Below, one piece after another: positions 38,985 through 50,078 of a stretch of DNA of 64,000 nt (within the stretch, counting starts at the first letter, position 1; every line of letters begins with the position of its first letter). The position numbers and the translations under genes were made by a program. Below the pieces are notes generated by a model that worked only from the letters and a program-made list of their open reading frames with translations, was not told the DNA's origin and did not search any database. The DNA is from Candidatus Neomarinimicrobiota bacterium (GTDB lineage Bacteria > Fidelibacterota > Marinisomatia > Marinisomatales > S15-B10). The stretch lies in the NCBI GenBank assembly GCA_012964825.1, contig DTTI01000037.1, forward strand, positions 1 through 64,000, given 5' to 3'.

Positions 38985-40993
38985 TGTTCTGTCTTTCTCT
39001 TGTCCGCCACTAAATTTTTTACCGTGTTCATGACATTCTCTAAATTCATGCCCAGCTTGTCCATAACGGTCTGCCCCGGCGCTGAAGCACCAAATCTGTC
39101 AATTCCTACAACTTCTCCTTCATTGCCTACATAACTACGCCAACCCATTGTGGTGCCTGCTTCCAAGGCCACTTTCGGTATACTTTTCCGAAGAACGGTT
39201 TGGCGATATTCCTCTGGCTGTTGTTCAAATAGCTCCCAAGAGGGCATAGAAACAACACGGGCATTAATACTATCCTCAGACAGTGACTGCTGTACTTGAA
39301 GTGCAAGGGAAACCTCTGATCCCGTGGCAACTAAGATAATATCCACTGCACCATCATTGGACTCACTGAGTATATAGGCACCTCGATTAAAACCGTCCGT
39401 AATAGTAACACGATTTTTGTCCATGACGGGCAGTTTTTGGCGCGTTAAAACTATCGCTACAGGACCTTTTGATGAAAGCGCTGTAGACCAAGCCTCAGCC
39501 GTTTCATTGGCGTCCGCCGGCCGGAGGACAGTCAACCCTGGAATGAGGCGAAGGGACATGATCTGTTCAACAGGTTGATGTGTAGGCCCATCCTCTCCAA
39601 TCCCTACACTGTCATGGGTAAAAATGTAGATCACATTCGTTTGCATGAGGGCCGAAAGCCGTATGGACGGCCGCATATAATCAGAGAATATGAGAAAGGT
39701 ACCTACATAAGGGATTACGCCTCCGTGGAGTGCCATGCCGTTTGCGATCCCTGCCATGGCGTGCTCCCGAACACCAAAGTGAACATTGTGACCAGCACCG
39801 TTTTCCGGACCAAAGACACTTTTTTCGTTTTGGATAGTTTTGTTGGATGGCGCCAAGTCAGCAGAACCGCCTACCAGATTATCAATTGTTGACGCCAAGG
39901 CATTCATTACTGCCCCTGAGGCAGCACGGGTGGCTAATGGTCCATCGCTTTCACTGAAAAATGGGATAGCCTCTGACCACCTTTCAGGCAGGTCTCCTGC
40001 TATAGAAATCTCCAATTCTTTCAAGAGTTCAGGATACGTCTCGCCGTAGCGGGACATGAGATTATCCCAATCTTCTTCCGCAGCTTTTCCGACCTCAATA
40101 GCACTGCTATGATCTTTCGCTTCATCAGAAACAAAAAAATGAGGTTCGGTGGGCCAGCCCAATTTTTCTTTTGTAGCCAGAAGAGCATCTTTCCCCAGCG
40201 GTTCGCCGTGGGCCGCAGCGGTGTCCTGCTTTGGACTGCCGTAGCCAATGTGTGTCCGAACTATAATGATCGACGGCCGTGAATCTTCCTGTCCGTTTTT
40301 CACGGCTGAGTCGATAGCTTCCAGATCATTCCCGTCTTCAACGTTCTGGACATGCCAACGGTAGGCATCGAAACGCTTCGCTACGTCCTCCGTAAACGTA
40401 AGATCGGTGCCACCATCAATAGTGATACTGTTGTCGTCATAGAGATAAATCAGTTTACCCAGACCCAGATGGCCTGCAATGGAGGATGCTTCAGATGCGA
40501 TCCCCTCCATTAGATCGCCATCGGAAACGATGGCGTAGGTATAATGGTTAATGACGTTCAAACCGTCCCGGTTGAATTTGTCCGCAAGAAACTTTTCTGC
40601 CATGGCCATGCCAACACCGTTAGCAAATCCCTGCCCAAGAGGACCGGTGGTGGCCTCTACACCTGGTGTAAGACCGAACTCGGGATGTCCAGGTGTTTTA
40701 CTTCCCCACTGACGAAAATTTTTTATCTCATGAAGAGACAAATCATAACCCGCCATGTGGAGCAAGGCATAGAGCAGTGCGGAACCATGTCCAGCGGACA
40801 GGATAAACCGATCCCTGTTGAACCATTGAGGATTTGAAGGATTGTGCTTCAGGAACCTGTTCCAAAGTAAGTAAGCCATTGGGGCCGCACCAAGTGGCAG
40901 TCCCGGATGACCGGAATTGGCGGCCTGCACCGCATCCGCAGCCAGAAACCGGAGCATGTTGATGGAAAGAGTATCGAGTTCTTTTGACGTCAA
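38981..40993 (-). CDS. tkt: Transketolase
   Basis: 670 residues, normal length. TPP and metal motif [33 protein letters not shown] is intact, [18 protein letters not shown] and the catalytic [17 protein letters not shown] are canonical. It transfers two-carbon units between sugar phosphates in the pentose phosphate and Calvin-type pathways. The ATG overlaps the uvrA stop by four bases, and its stop overlaps the next gene. Confidence 0.97.
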   Translation of the reverse strand: MTSKELDTLSINMLRFLAADAVQAANSGHPGLPLGAAPMAYLLWNRFLKHNPSNPQWFNRDRFILSAGHGSALLYALLHMAGYDLSLHEIKNFRQWGSKTPGHPEFGLTPGVEATTGPLGQGFANGVGMAMAEKFLADKFNRDGLNVINHYTYAIVSDGDLMEGIASEASSIAGHLGLGKLIYLYDDNSITIDGGTDLTFTEDVAKRFDAYRWHVQNVEDGNDLEAIDSAVKNGQEDSRPSIIIVRTHIGYGSPKQDTAAAHGEPLGKDALLATKEKLGWPTEPHFFVSDEAKDHSSAIEVGKAAEEDWDNLMSRYGETYPELLKELEISIAGDLPERWSEAIPFFSESDGPLATRAASGAVMNALASTIDNLVGGSADLAPSNKTIQNEKSVFGPENGAGHNVHFGVREHAMAGIANGMALHGGVIPYVGTFLIFSDYMRPSIRLSALMQTNVIYIFTHDSVGIGEDGPTHQPVEQIMSLRLIPGLTVLRPADANETAEAWSTALSSKGPVAIVLTRQKLPVMDKNRVTITDGFNRGAYILSESNDGAVDIILVATGSEVSLALQVQQSLSEDSINARVVSMPSWELFEQQPEEYRQTVLRKSIPKVALEAGTTMGWRSYVGNEGEVVGIDRFGASAPGQTVMDKLGMNLENVMNTVKNLVADKRKTEQ

Positions 40994-43824
40994 GCTTTAC
41001 CGTGCAATATGGGCTTAAGGAATTGTCCAGTATATGATTTTTTATTTTTTATGACTTGTTCCGGTGTCCCCTCGGCAACAATAGTACCACCCTCATCACC
41101 CCCCTCAGGACCAAGATCGATGATCCAATCCGCAGTCTTGATGACGTCGAGGTTATGCTCAATGACAATCACACTGTTCCCCTTTTCCACAAGCCGCGTT
41201 AGAACGTTGAGCAACATTCGAACATCCTCAAAGTGAAGCCCAGTAGTGGGCTCGTCTAGAATGTAGAGCGTGCGGCCGGTACCGATGCGCGAAAGTTCTG
41301 AGGAAAGTTTTACCCGCTGAGCCTCACCCCCTGAGAGGGTTGTTGCCTGCTGGCCAAGGCGAATGTAGCCAAGACCGACATCCCGAATGGTTTCCAGCCG
41401 CCTCATAATCTGCGGAATGTTCTTGAAAAAGCCGAGTGCTTCTTCCACTGTCATTGCCAAAACATCGGCGATTGTCCTCCCCTTAAAGCTTATCTCCAAG
41501 GTCTCGCGGTTGTATCGAGACCCTTTACACTCCTCACACCGCACATAGACGTCAGGTAAGAAATGCATCTCTATCTTAATGATGCCATCACCTTTGCACG
41601 CCTCACACCGCCCACCTTTCACGTTGAAGGAAAAGCGCCCTGGTTTATAGCCTCGCAGTTTTGACTCGGGTAATTTCGAAAAAAGTTCACGGATATGTGT
41701 AAAAATACCCGTGTAGGTGGCGGGATTCGATCTCGGTGTCCTACCGATAGGAGACTGATCGATGTCGATAACCTTATCCAGATAGAGTAAACCTTCCATA
41801 TGGTTGTAAGAAAGGGGCGTTTTCCTGGCGTTGTGGAACTGTCTGGCCATAATGGGGTAGAGCGTTTCATTAACCAACGTACTCTTACCTGAACCGGATA
41901 CACCTGTAACACAGATAAGTCTCCCCAGCGGGAAAGAGACATCAAGAGACTTGAGATTATTCCCGCTAGCACCCGATAGCAAAATACTTTTTCCCAAACC
42001 GTTCCGCCTCTCAGAGGGGATTTTAATCTCTTTCTTTCCAGACAGATATTGCCCCGTGATTGAATTATCCGCTTTGGCAAGTTCCCCGGGAGAACCTGAG
42101 AAGACCACATTACCACCTGTCTCCCCGGCTCCGGGCCCAAGATCCACTACAAAATCAGCTGTCTCTATGGTTTCCCGATCATGTTCCACCACAAGAACTG
42201 TATTCCCCAGATCCCTCAGTTTCTCCAAAGTGGCGATAAGACGTTTGTTATCACGCTGGTGAAGCCCGATGGATGGCTCATCAAGTATATAAAGGACTCC
42301 CACCAGCTGAGATCCGATCTGCGTGGCCAACCGAATCCGCTGCGCTTCACCGCCGGAAAGGGTGGCTGCCGACCGGTCAAGTGTCAGATAATCCAGACCC
42401 ACGTTCTCAAGAAACTGAAGTCTCTGTTTCACTTCCTTCAGCACCTGTTTGGCAATGGTGGTTTCACTCTTGGTAAGTTTCAATTTCTGAAAAAACTGAG
42501 CCATTTCATAAATCGTATTTTTTGATAATTGCCCAATATTGAGGCCACCCAAAGTCACTGCAAGACTCTGTTTGCGGAGACGGGCACCACTACATTCGGG
42601 GCAGGGACGCATACTCATGAACTTCTCAATCCACTCCCGGATACCTACAGATTTCGTCTGGCGGTATCGCCGCTCCAGGTTGCGGACGACGCCCTCAAAA
42701 CCACCGGAATACTCCCCGGAGAATCGTTTCGATTTGTACTGCATCTTGACTTGATCACTGCCTGTTCCAAACAGAAGTACTTCCCGGGCCCGCTCAGTAA
42801 GCTTGTACCAAGGTGTGGAAAACTTAAAATTGTAATGGTGTGCGAGACTTTTCAGGATGGCACTGTACCAGCTTCCCCTTGGCTGTTCGCCCAGAGGCAG
42901 GATGGCACCCTGAATCAGAGATTTCTTTTTGTCCGGGACAAGAAATTCCGGATCAACCTCCATTCGAGAACCGAGTCCATCGCAGGTTTTGCAGGCACCG
43001 TAAGGTGAATTGAAAGAGAACATTCTTGGTGAAATTTCCTCCATGCTCACCTCGCATTTTGGGCAGGCGAAATGTTCACTAAAGATGTGTTCCTTTTTCG
43101 GTAAAACGTTGACAATGACCAGACCTGAACCAATTTTCAGCGCCAATTCTACAGATTCGGTAAGTCTTTCCTTAACAGTCTTCTCAAGGATGATCCTGTC
43201 CACCACCACTTCAATGTTGTGCTTCTTGTTGCGGTGAAGAATAATTTTTCCGGCCAGGTCCCGCAACTTGCCATCCACCCTTACCCGAACGAAACCTTCC
43301 CGGCTGATCTCTCTAAACACTTCTTTGAATTGCCCTTTCCGGCCTCGGACCACCGAACCAAGGACCTGAAGTCTGGTCCCTTTAGGAAACTTCATAACCG
43401 CGTCAACGATTTGCTGAACCGTTTGCCTCTGGATCGGATCACCACATTTCCAACAGTGGGGTTTACCGACTCGGGCGTAGAGTAAACGGAGATAATCATG
43501 AATTTCAGTAACTGTACCTACCGTGGAACGAGGGTTCCGAGATGAAGCTTTCTGTCCTATGGAAATAGCTGGGGAAAGGCCTTCAATATAATCCACATCG
43601 GGCTTTTCCATAAGGCTAAGAAATTGGCGGGCGTAGGCGGAAAGAGATTCAACATACCGGCGCTGGCCCTCCGCATAAATGGTATCAAAAGCGAGAGAAG
43701 ATTTACCCGACCCGGAAAGACCGGTTAGAACCACAATTTTATCACGCGGAATCTCCACATGGATATTTTTCAGGTTGTGTACCCGGGCGCCCCGAACAAT
43801 TATTTTGTCAATTGAACCAGCCAT
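40990..43824 (-). CDS. uvrA: Excinuclease ABC subunit A
   Basis: Damage recognition ATPase of nucleotide excision repair. The start at ATG 43824 is preferred to TTG 43833. Two ABC modules are visible: [22 protein letters not shown] with [17 protein letters not shown] and [13 protein letters not shown], then [17 protein letters not shown] with [15 protein letters not shown] and [13 protein letters not shown]. Zinc fingers CPKC...CKTC and CEACKGDG...CEEC are present. The length (~944) is normal. It heads an operon with the transketolases. Confidence 0.98.
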   Translation of the reverse strand: MAGSIDKIIVRGARVHNLKNIHVEIPRDKIVVLTGLSGSGKSSLAFDTIYAEGQRRYVESLSAYARQFLSLMEKPDVDYIEGLSPAISIGQKASSRNPRSTVGTVTEIHDYLRLLYARVGKPHCWKCGDPIQRQTVQQIVDAVMKFPKGTRLQVLGSVVRGRKGQFKEVFREISREGFVRVRVDGKLRDLAGKIILHRNKKHNIEVVVDRIILEKTVKERLTESVELALKIGSGLVIVNVLPKKEHIFSEHFACPKCEVSMEEISPRMFSFNSPYGACKTCDGLGSRMEVDPEFLVPDKKKSLIQGAILPLGEQPRGSWYSAILKSLAHHYNFKFSTPWYKLTERAREVLLFGTGSDQVKMQYKSKRFSGEYSGGFEGVVRNLERRYRQTKSVGIREWIEKFMSMRPCPECSGARLRKQSLAVTLGGLNIGQLSKNTIYEMAQFFQKLKLTKSETTIAKQVLKEVKQRLQFLENVGLDYLTLDRSAATLSGGEAQRIRLATQIGSQLVGVLYILDEPSIGLHQRDNKRLIATLEKLRDLGNTVLVVEHDRETIETADFVVDLGPGAGETGGNVVFSGSPGELAKADNSITGQYLSGKKEIKIPSERRNGLGKSILLSGASGNNLKSLDVSFPLGRLICVTGVSGSGKSTLVNETLYPIMARQFHNARKTPLSYNHMEGLLYLDKVIDIDQSPIGRTPRSNPATYTGIFTHIRELFSKLPESKLRGYKPGRFSFNVKGGRCEACKGDGIIKIEMHFLPDVYVRCEECKGSRYNRETLEISFKGRTIADVLAMTVEEALGFFKNIPQIMRRLETIRDVGLGYIRLGQQATTLSGGEAQRVKLSSELSRIGTGRTLYILDEPTTGLHFEDVRMLLNVLTRLVEKGNSVIVIEHNLDVIKTADWIIDLGPEGGDEGGTIVAEGTPEQVIKNKKSYTGQFLKPILHGKA

Positions 43825-43910
43825 TGCGACCAACCCGGTAAATTATTCTCCCCCCGTATGCTTTCAAACATGAAAGTCAAATTTTCCTGCTTAACAAGTG
43901 TCTAGAATGA

Positions 43911-44756
43911 TTAGGCTGATGCTGAGGGCATCTTTCCAGAAGTTTCCAACATCAATGTTGGAAAATCAGAAATGAGACCGTCCACCCCAAGCGCCATAAG
44001 CCAATCCATGGCAGGTAAGTTGTTTACTGTCCAAACATTGAGTCGAAGCCTTTTTCGTTTTGCGAAGCTTATCACATTCTCGTTCATGAGATGGGCCGTT
44101 GGGTGAAGAATATCCGGGTGAACAACGTTGATAAACCGTGGCTTGGTGAGAATGGATGGTACATTTTCATCGCTCCAGAGGTAAGCGGTGGGAATAGTAT
44201 GGTCAATCATCTTGACCCGACCGATGACAAGAGGATTAAAACTAGAGATCATGACTCTTCCTTGCAGTTTATGTTTTCTAATGAGTGACACAACTTTCTG
44301 CACTGCATGCAAATCCAGCAATTTTATGGACTTAATCTCGATATTAAAGATGCTATTTGGGGGAAGTGCAGATATGAGTTCGGCCAGCGTAGGGATAGGA
44401 GTGACGCCCAGGTTGGGAAATTTGATACCGGCATTTATCCCTCTGAGCTCTGAAAAATCTGATTCATTGATGTATCCGGAACCATCTGTTTCACGTTCCA
44501 GATCGTGATTGTGTGAACAGACAACTTCACCGTCTTTTGTACAGAGTACATCCACTTCTACAGCCCCAAGCCCGGCGTCCAGAGCTCTCTGAAATGAAAG
44601 AATGGTATTTTCGGGTGCAACCCTAGGAGAGCCGCGATGGCCCATCATAAGAGGTCCGTCACGGTAGAGATGACTAACATCCATAGGGTGCCAGAAGAAA
44701 AGGTGCTTGACGATGACCGCACTAACAATAAACAGCAGAAAAGCGATGGATGTCAT
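43911..44756 (-). CDS. Glycerophosphodiester phosphodiesterase
   Basis: 281 residues. The GDPD motif is MGHRGSPRVAPENTILSFQRAL with the metal pair E-V-D-V and HNHDLERETDGSG. An N-terminal hydrophobic helix (TSIAFLLFIVSAVIV) indicates membrane attachment. It hydrolyses glycerophosphodiesters to glycerol 3-phosphate and an alcohol. It follows the penicillin-acylase-family gene by five bases, so both may act on released lipids or acyl compounds. Confidence 0.92.
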   Translation of the reverse strand: MTSIAFLLFIVSAVIVKHLFFWHPMDVSHLYRDGPLMMGHRGSPRVAPENTILSFQRALDAGLGAVEVDVLCTKDGEVVCSHNHDLERETDGSGYINESDFSELRGINAGIKFPNLGVTPIPTLAELISALPPNSIFNIEIKSIKLLDLHAVQKVVSLIRKHKLQGRVMISSFNPLVIGRVKMIDHTIPTAYLWSDENVPSILTKPRFINVVHPDILHPTAHLMNENVISFAKRKRLRLNVWTVNNLPAMDWLMALGVDGLISDFPTLMLETSGKMPSASA

Positions 44757-44761
44757 GAATA

Positions 44762-47242
44762 TTATTTAACCGCTGGATTCAGCACTAGTTTTCGGAAACC
44801 GGTGTTACGAACGGTCGCTTCATCCATGAATGTTGTCCTATAACGGCCGGACATATAGAGGGGTGCCTGATCAGCGTAGTGGGGACTTCGGGGAACACCA
44901 GACTGACCAGTAGGCAGTACAATTTGTGAGCTATTCATATCTGAAAGGTCTACAATTCTCCGAAATGATGGGCCCACCACCCGGCGGAATGGGGCCGAGA
45001 GTGTATACTCACCATTATTAATGGTGGTACTGGATCCACCACTTTCAAAGGGTCCTACATTAAAACCAAATAGACGGTCCAGAAACGGCTTCGCCCTACC
45101 AATGGTATGAACATGTGTAAGTGTATGAAGCCGTCCCCACCACCAGTAGCCAGGCGACGGTCCAAGGCGCGTTTCTAGTTCGGCCACAGCAGAGCGGAAT
45201 GCCTTGCGAGTGATTTCATCCAGATCCTCCAACCGATCCGGGGTGTTCACATCATCAACCCAGGATGAGCCACCGCGCTCCAACACAGCTCTCAGGTTCC
45301 TGAGCGAAATTGCCCAATTTCCTCTCGCCCCCACGGGTCCTATCCATGCTGAAAAAAAGTTGTCTCCAATAAGAGCCATTTCATCTGCGTAGATCGCCTC
45401 CAGAAGTTCCAGCATAACCGTGCTGTAAATGAGCCCGCCAACAGACTCAGACTCAAATCCGCCGGCCCATTCTCCAAGAACATTGATGGCATACTGAAGG
45501 TTACTGCCCTTTTCAACTGTCTCATTCTCAAACACCTTAATGAAATAGGGTGCAATGTCCCGGCCAAAAGGAGAAACTACATCCTGCTGGATCGCTGCCA
45601 TATCATCAACGGTTAGATCCGATCGGCCTTCAAGCAGTTCAGAAATACGGTCATAACGGGATTTTTCGTGCCAAAGGCTTGAAACATAATAAGGAAAGTC
45701 ATCAGAAAATGTCCGGTTGTTCGCCGTAGCGATGACGCCGGCAGAAGGGTTGAAGAGCCAAGGCATTGCCGATGATCTGATAAAGCCTTTCCAGTCATAT
45801 TCTGATGTCTCCCCCGGTAGCGGCACAAGGGTCTCCCCGCCCTTTCGTTTGGGGATCCTGACAGCCGGCCGCCAACCAATGTTCCCTTTTATATCGGCAT
45901 AAATGATATTCTGTCCCGGCACGGTGAAACGGGCAACGGCCTCTGAAAAATCGCGCCAGTTTTTCATAGTGTTGAGACGCAAAAATGCGTCCACTTCATC
46001 GCTCATGTCGTGACCGGTCCAGCGGAAAGAGATGACTCTCTCTCCTTCTCTGGCTAACGGATGAAGATCGGAAATGACAGGACCGCGGTGAGTTGCGCGA
46101 ATCAGCAAAGTGTGCTTTTTGCCATCCTTTGTGAAAATTGCTTCCTCCCGGAGCATCATATCTTTCCATTTACCATCATGGTAATACTGATTGGGATTAT
46201 CTGGGTTCACTTTTTCTAGATAGAAATCGAGGTCGTCCGCCATGAGATTTGTGAATCCCCAAGCGGCGTTCCGATTCTGCCCAAGAATCACAAAAGGAGT
46301 TCCGGGGAAGCAGACGCCGCTCACATCATATTTCCCTCCAACAAGATGCATCTCGTACCAGATGGAGGGTTGCGTCATCCCCAGGTGTGGGTCATTGGAT
46401 AGAATGGGTTTACCGGACTTTGTTCTGGCGCCGGAGACCACCCAGCTGTTTGAACCGAGATGGCCACCAGCTGTCCCCAGTAGTCCGCGGATGTTTTCAT
46501 CAGCAACAGACATAGCCTCCCACACAGGTGCCAGGTCCAAAGCCACTGTGGGAAGTGACTCCGGTGACTCATCTGGAGCCACGGGCCAAAGCTCCAGCGC
46601 CTTCTGCTCACCAAACATGTACGCCACTTGTCCCAGCATCATTTCCGGATACCACGACTGGGAAAGTGAATAGGCCATCAACCTAGCATAGCCAGTCACA
46701 TGCTTCGGCTCCCAACGGATAGGTTTTATCCGCAACAGTTTGAATTCCACGGGAATATCACTGCCTATTTCATCAATATATGCATTAACCCCGTTACAAA
46801 AAGTTTCCAGAACTTTCCTCGATTCCGGACGGACATAATTCACAAGTTCCTCGGCAATTTTTGGGATGCCCCACGTCCTGAGAAAGATGTCACTTTTAAG
46901 CTGACTTTCACCGAATAGCTCCGACAGTCTCCCTTCAGAGGTGGCAGCATTCACTGTCATCTGGAAAAGTCGCTCTCGGGCCATGAGGTATCCTGCCGTA
47001 AAAAACATGTCAGTCTCATTCTTGGCATAAACGTGAGGTACCGCGTAGTCGTCGAAGAAAACTTCAACCTCTTCTTTCAGTCCGCTTATTTTCAGATGAC
47101 CTTCATAAGGAGGCAATGACGAGTGCAAATATTGATAGGTGGAAAACCCCAGTAACAAGACCGTTCCGATTCCGATAACTGTTCTATTTATCTTATTAGT
47201 CACTTGGTAACACCAACCATATACTTGTAGAAATTTAGACAT
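44762..47242 (-). CDS. Penicillin-acylase-family membrane protein (Ntn hydrolase)
   Basis: 826 residues. An N-terminal helix (NRTVIGIGTVLLLGFSTYQYL) anchors it. Alpha-chain motif FFDDYAVPHVYAKNETDMFFTAGYLMARERLFQM is followed by the beta-chain start GSNSWVVSGARTKSGKPILSNDPHLGM, where the Ser before Asn is the nucleophile. FPGTPFVILGQNRNAAWGFTNLMAD follows. It is longer and more canonical than the 19.5 kb member. Substrates may be acyl-homoserine lactones, acyl-peptides or beta-lactams. It precedes the GDPD gene by five bases and follows the polymerase core gene by 30 bases. Confidence 0.9.
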   Translation of the reverse strand: MSKFLQVYGWCYQVTNKINRTVIGIGTVLLLGFSTYQYLHSSLPPYEGHLKISGLKEEVEVFFDDYAVPHVYAKNETDMFFTAGYLMARERLFQMTVNAATSEGRLSELFGESQLKSDIFLRTWGIPKIAEELVNYVRPESRKVLETFCNGVNAYIDEIGSDIPVEFKLLRIKPIRWEPKHVTGYARLMAYSLSQSWYPEMMLGQVAYMFGEQKALELWPVAPDESPESLPTVALDLAPVWEAMSVADENIRGLLGTAGGHLGSNSWVVSGARTKSGKPILSNDPHLGMTQPSIWYEMHLVGGKYDVSGVCFPGTPFVILGQNRNAAWGFTNLMADDLDFYLEKVNPDNPNQYYHDGKWKDMMLREEAIFTKDGKKHTLLIRATHRGPVISDLHPLAREGERVISFRWTGHDMSDEVDAFLRLNTMKNWRDFSEAVARFTVPGQNIIYADIKGNIGWRPAVRIPKRKGGETLVPLPGETSEYDWKGFIRSSAMPWLFNPSAGVIATANNRTFSDDFPYYVSSLWHEKSRYDRISELLEGRSDLTVDDMAAIQQDVVSPFGRDIAPYFIKVFENETVEKGSNLQYAINVLGEWAGGFESESVGGLIYSTVMLELLEAIYADEMALIGDNFFSAWIGPVGARGNWAISLRNLRAVLERGGSSWVDDVNTPDRLEDLDEITRKAFRSAVAELETRLGPSPGYWWWGRLHTLTHVHTIGRAKPFLDRLFGFNVGPFESGGSSTTINNGEYTLSAPFRRVVGPSFRRIVDLSDMNSSQIVLPTGQSGVPRSPHYADQAPLYMSGRYRTTFMDEATVRNTGFRKLVLNPAVK

Positions 47243-47272
47243 ATCAGGAGACTCAGCATAACGGAGCGGATC

Positions 47273-49561
47273 TCACGCACGGTTCGATGATCGCTTCATG
47301 CTCGGTATCGGTGTCTCACTATCCGCCAGTACAGCCAACTGTTCTACAGTCACCGGCGTGTGACCCCAATCGTTCTCTACCTGTCCTTCAATAATGTACG
47401 GCCCCCGACTTCTGATGAGGTGACCAAACTTACGGTATGCCCCAGGAAAAAGTACCGCTTCGTACGTCGCTGTTAAATCTTCGCAGGAGAGAAACTGCAT
47501 TATCTCTCCCGGCTTTGTTTTTGTCCGGCGGGTGGTGAGCATCCAACCCACCAGCTTAACTTTTTTGCCCACATATTGAGTCAATTCCTGGCTGTGAATC
47601 AATCTACCCACTTTCTTGACATGTTGTTGAAGAGCTCTTTTCCAGATCCAGAGCGGATGCTTTTCCACTGTCAGTTCCATCAGTTCCAGTTCGTCTCTCA
47701 ACTTTTGCTCCAAAGGATAATCCACCCACGGGATTTTGGAAGATGTCTTCACCACACTGGGGAACATCCCATCACAGCTCGCTTTCAGTTTATGATAGAA
47801 CAGCTTCAACCGCCACAAATGCTGGGGGCGGGTGTAGCCCAGTGAATCAAAGGCACCGCACCGGATGAGTGTTTCCACTTCCCGGTAGGTCGGTTTTACG
47901 CGGACACAAAAATCTTCCAGCGATTCGAAGGGTCGTTCTGTCCGTTTTTCCAGTAGCACAATGAGGGTCTGCCGGGTAAGTCCCTTAATTTGCAAAAGAC
48001 CGATACGGAGCCACGGTACGTTGTCATTTGCCGTAAAGTGAAGTTTCGATTCATTCACATCCGGCGGGAGGATGGTAACCCCGAGCCGACGGGCTTCTTC
48101 CAGGTAGCACGATGTATGGTAAAAGCCACCGTAGTTGGACATGACCGCCGCCAAGAATTCCGCCGGAAAGTGAGCCTTGAGCCACGCTGACTGGACGGAA
48201 ATAACCGAATAGGCGGCGGAGTGTGCTTTACAGAAAGCGTAGCCGGAAAAAGCTTCCATCTGCCGCCAGACCTCCAAAGCCGCCTCCACATGCACTCCCC
48301 GTTTCACCGCGTCCCGGATAAAACGATCCCGGTGCTCCATGAATGGCTCATCCACTCGCTTCCCGCTCATGGACCGCCGCAGCCTGTCTGATTCCGCCAG
48401 ACTCCATCCTGCAATAGCCTCGGCAATCTTGATCACATCCTCCTGGTAGAGCATGACACCGTAAGTGTCTTTCAGCAGTTCCGTGAGAGAGGCGTGTACT
48501 GCCTCCACTTTTTCTTTACCATGGTGTCGTTTGACGAAATGTCTCAACATCCCTGAATCGGCGGGCCCGGGACGAATCACCGAACTGGCGGCGGTGATCA
48601 TTTCAAAAGAGTCCGCTTTCAGTTTTTTCAACAGTCCCCGCATCCCTGGTGATTCGATCTGAAACACGCCCATGGTGCGGCCCTCCTGGACGAACACTTT
48701 TGTTCTTTCATCCATCTCTAGCACGGTATGGCGATTGAAGTTCACGTTATATTTTTCTTTCAAGGTGTCGGCCATTTCCGCCACCACCGTGAGGGACCGC
48801 TGCCCCAACAGATCAATCTTCACCAACCCCGTTTTTTCAATCCCATACATATCAAACTGGGTTACCACCGGACCTTTTGTAGATCGCTGGAGTGGTACAT
48901 AGTTGGTAATCTTTTCAGGTGATATGACAATGCCACCACAGTGGATCCCCATATGCCGCGGTCGTCCCTTCAGTTTTTGCGCCAGCTCAAATATTCCTCT
49001 GTACTTGTCATCCTCTATCATTTGTTTGCCGGCTCCCTTTTCATAGCGCCGCGGCAGCTCACGGGGCATTTGGTTGATCTCTCTTTCCGACAACCCCATA
49101 GCCCGCGCCACATCTCGCACTGCTCCCCTGAGTCGGTAAGTGTTGAATGTAGAAATCATAGCCACTCGATCTCTCCCGTACTGCTCATAGACATATTCCA
49201 GCACTTCGTCCCGGCGCTTCCAGCAGAGATCCACATCGATATCTGGCGGTTCCTCCCGGTCAGGGTTGAGAAACCGCTCAAAGATGAGATTGTGTTCTAT
49301 GGGATCAACCGGAGTGATGTTCAAGAGATATGACACTAAACTTCCTGCCGCCGAACCACGCCCTACCGTAGGAATGCCCTGCCTGTTTGCCCACTGAACA
49401 ATATCCCAAACAATAAGGAAGTAATCGGCGTAGCCCATATCGATGATGATGTCCAGTTCATAGGTCAGTCGCTTCAGTATCCTTGTTGTGATAGGGTCAT
49501 ACTTCTCCGGCAGCGCCTTGTGGCAAATGTTTACCAGATGATCAGCTGAACTTCGATTCAT
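47273..49561 (-). CDS. dnaE2: Polymerase core of error-prone DNA polymerase III alpha, PHP domain missing
   Basis: 762 residues that start exactly where the PHP domain of DnaE ends: SSADHLVNICHKALPEKYDP, then the linker ELDIIIDMGYADYFLIVWDIV. The catalytic triad is intact: Asp107 and Asp109 in PDIDVD, and Asp250 in VKIDLLG; VGRGSAAGS is also present. Fingers, thumb and OB regions continue to the end. GYAFCKAHSAAYSVIS, SNYGGFYHTSCYLEEARR and the overall length (plus 257 residues of PHP) match the DnaE2/ImuC error-prone type. No RBS is seen. A stop (TAA) lies four codons upstream, so no larger N-terminus is encoded here. The missing PHP domain is found ~12.5 kb away at 62.1-62.8 kb. The role is probably translesion synthesis. 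A β-clamp motif was not found. Confidence 0.9.
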   Translation of the reverse strand: MNRSSADHLVNICHKALPEKYDPITTRILKRLTYELDIIIDMGYADYFLIVWDIVQWANRQGIPTVGRGSAAGSLVSYLLNITPVDPIEHNLIFERFLNPDREEPPDIDVDLCWKRRDEVLEYVYEQYGRDRVAMISTFNTYRLRGAVRDVARAMGLSEREINQMPRELPRRYEKGAGKQMIEDDKYRGIFELAQKLKGRPRHMGIHCGGIVISPEKITNYVPLQRSTKGPVVTQFDMYGIEKTGLVKIDLLGQRSLTVVAEMADTLKEKYNVNFNRHTVLEMDERTKVFVQEGRTMGVFQIESPGMRGLLKKLKADSFEMITAASSVIRPGPADSGMLRHFVKRHHGKEKVEAVHASLTELLKDTYGVMLYQEDVIKIAEAIAGWSLAESDRLRRSMSGKRVDEPFMEHRDRFIRDAVKRGVHVEAALEVWRQMEAFSGYAFCKAHSAAYSVISVQSAWLKAHFPAEFLAAVMSNYGGFYHTSCYLEEARRLGVTILPPDVNESKLHFTANDNVPWLRIGLLQIKGLTRQTLIVLLEKRTERPFESLEDFCVRVKPTYREVETLIRCGAFDSLGYTRPQHLWRLKLFYHKLKASCDGMFPSVVKTSSKIPWVDYPLEQKLRDELELMELTVEKHPLWIWKRALQQHVKKVGRLIHSQELTQYVGKKVKLVGWMLTTRRTKTKPGEIMQFLSCEDLTATYEAVLFPGAYRKFGHLIRSRGPYIIEGQVENDWGHTPVTVEQLAVLADSETPIPSMKRSSNRA

Positions 49562-49566
49562 TGGAC

Positions 49567-49579
49567 AGACTTAAAGTCT
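49567..49579. promoter_or_regulatory. Perfect palindrome AGACTT-A-AAGTCT in the dnaE2-core/rpiB gap
   Basis: Six-base arms around one central base lie five bases upstream of the polymerase-core ATG, inside the 55-base divergent gap with rpiB. The position suits an operator that could block translation initiation or transcription of the polymerase core. Which regulator would bind is unknown. Confidence 0.4.
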
Positions 49580-49616
49580 TTGTGCTCTCTGTGGCTCTCT
49601 ACCATAAATTTGCCCC

Positions 49617-50078
49617 ATGAAGATTGCCGTCAGTACTGATGAACGGACACCTCTTGTGGAGTCACTTCTTCACGAGCTGCAGGAACGAGGTCACGATGTC
49701 ACCTATTTCGGTCCGGAGAGAGATGAGTCAATGGACTGGCCTGTAGTGACTGAACGGGCAGCTCAACTTGTGGCCAGCGGTGAGGCTGAAGAAGGTATTG
49801 TCATGTGCTGGACCGGCACAGGGGCCTCCATCACTGCTAACAAGATAAAAGGAGTAAGGGCCGCCCTTTGCCGGGATAGTGCAACAGCGAAAGGTGCCCG
49901 AACCTGGAATCACGCCAACGTTCTTGCTTTGAGTCTTCAGTCTACGGATGATACAACACTGAAAGAAATTTTGGACGTCTGGTTCGCTACACCGTACAGC
50001 AGTGACAAGTGGAACCTGCAACAGATTGATAGGATCAGAAAGTTGGAACAGGCATCATCTTCGGAATCAAGCACGTAA
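49617..50078 (+). CDS. RpiB/LacAB-family sugar-phosphate isomerase
   Basis: 153 residues. The RpiB fold is visible: MKIAVSTDERTPLVESLLHEL, the loop YFGP and GIVMCWTGTGASITANKIKGVRAALC, where the Cys is at the catalytic cysteine position, then ARTWNHANVLALS. RpiB interconverts ribose 5-phosphate and ribulose 5-phosphate; LacAB acts on galactose 6-phosphate. Which applies cannot be told. It is divergent from the polymerase core gene. Confidence 0.88.
   Translation: MKIAVSTDERTPLVESLLHELQERGHDVTYFGPERDESMDWPVVTERAAQLVASGEAEEGIVMCWTGTGASITANKIKGVRAALCRDSATAKGARTWNHANVLALSLQSTDDTTLKEILDVWFATPYSSDKWNLQQIDRIRKLEQASSSESST

Noticed and set aside
47273-49561. Split intein in the polymerase, as in cyanobacterial DnaE
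   Set aside because: No intein N- or C-terminal motifs flank the break, and the cut lies at the PHP linker instead of the cyanobacterial site.
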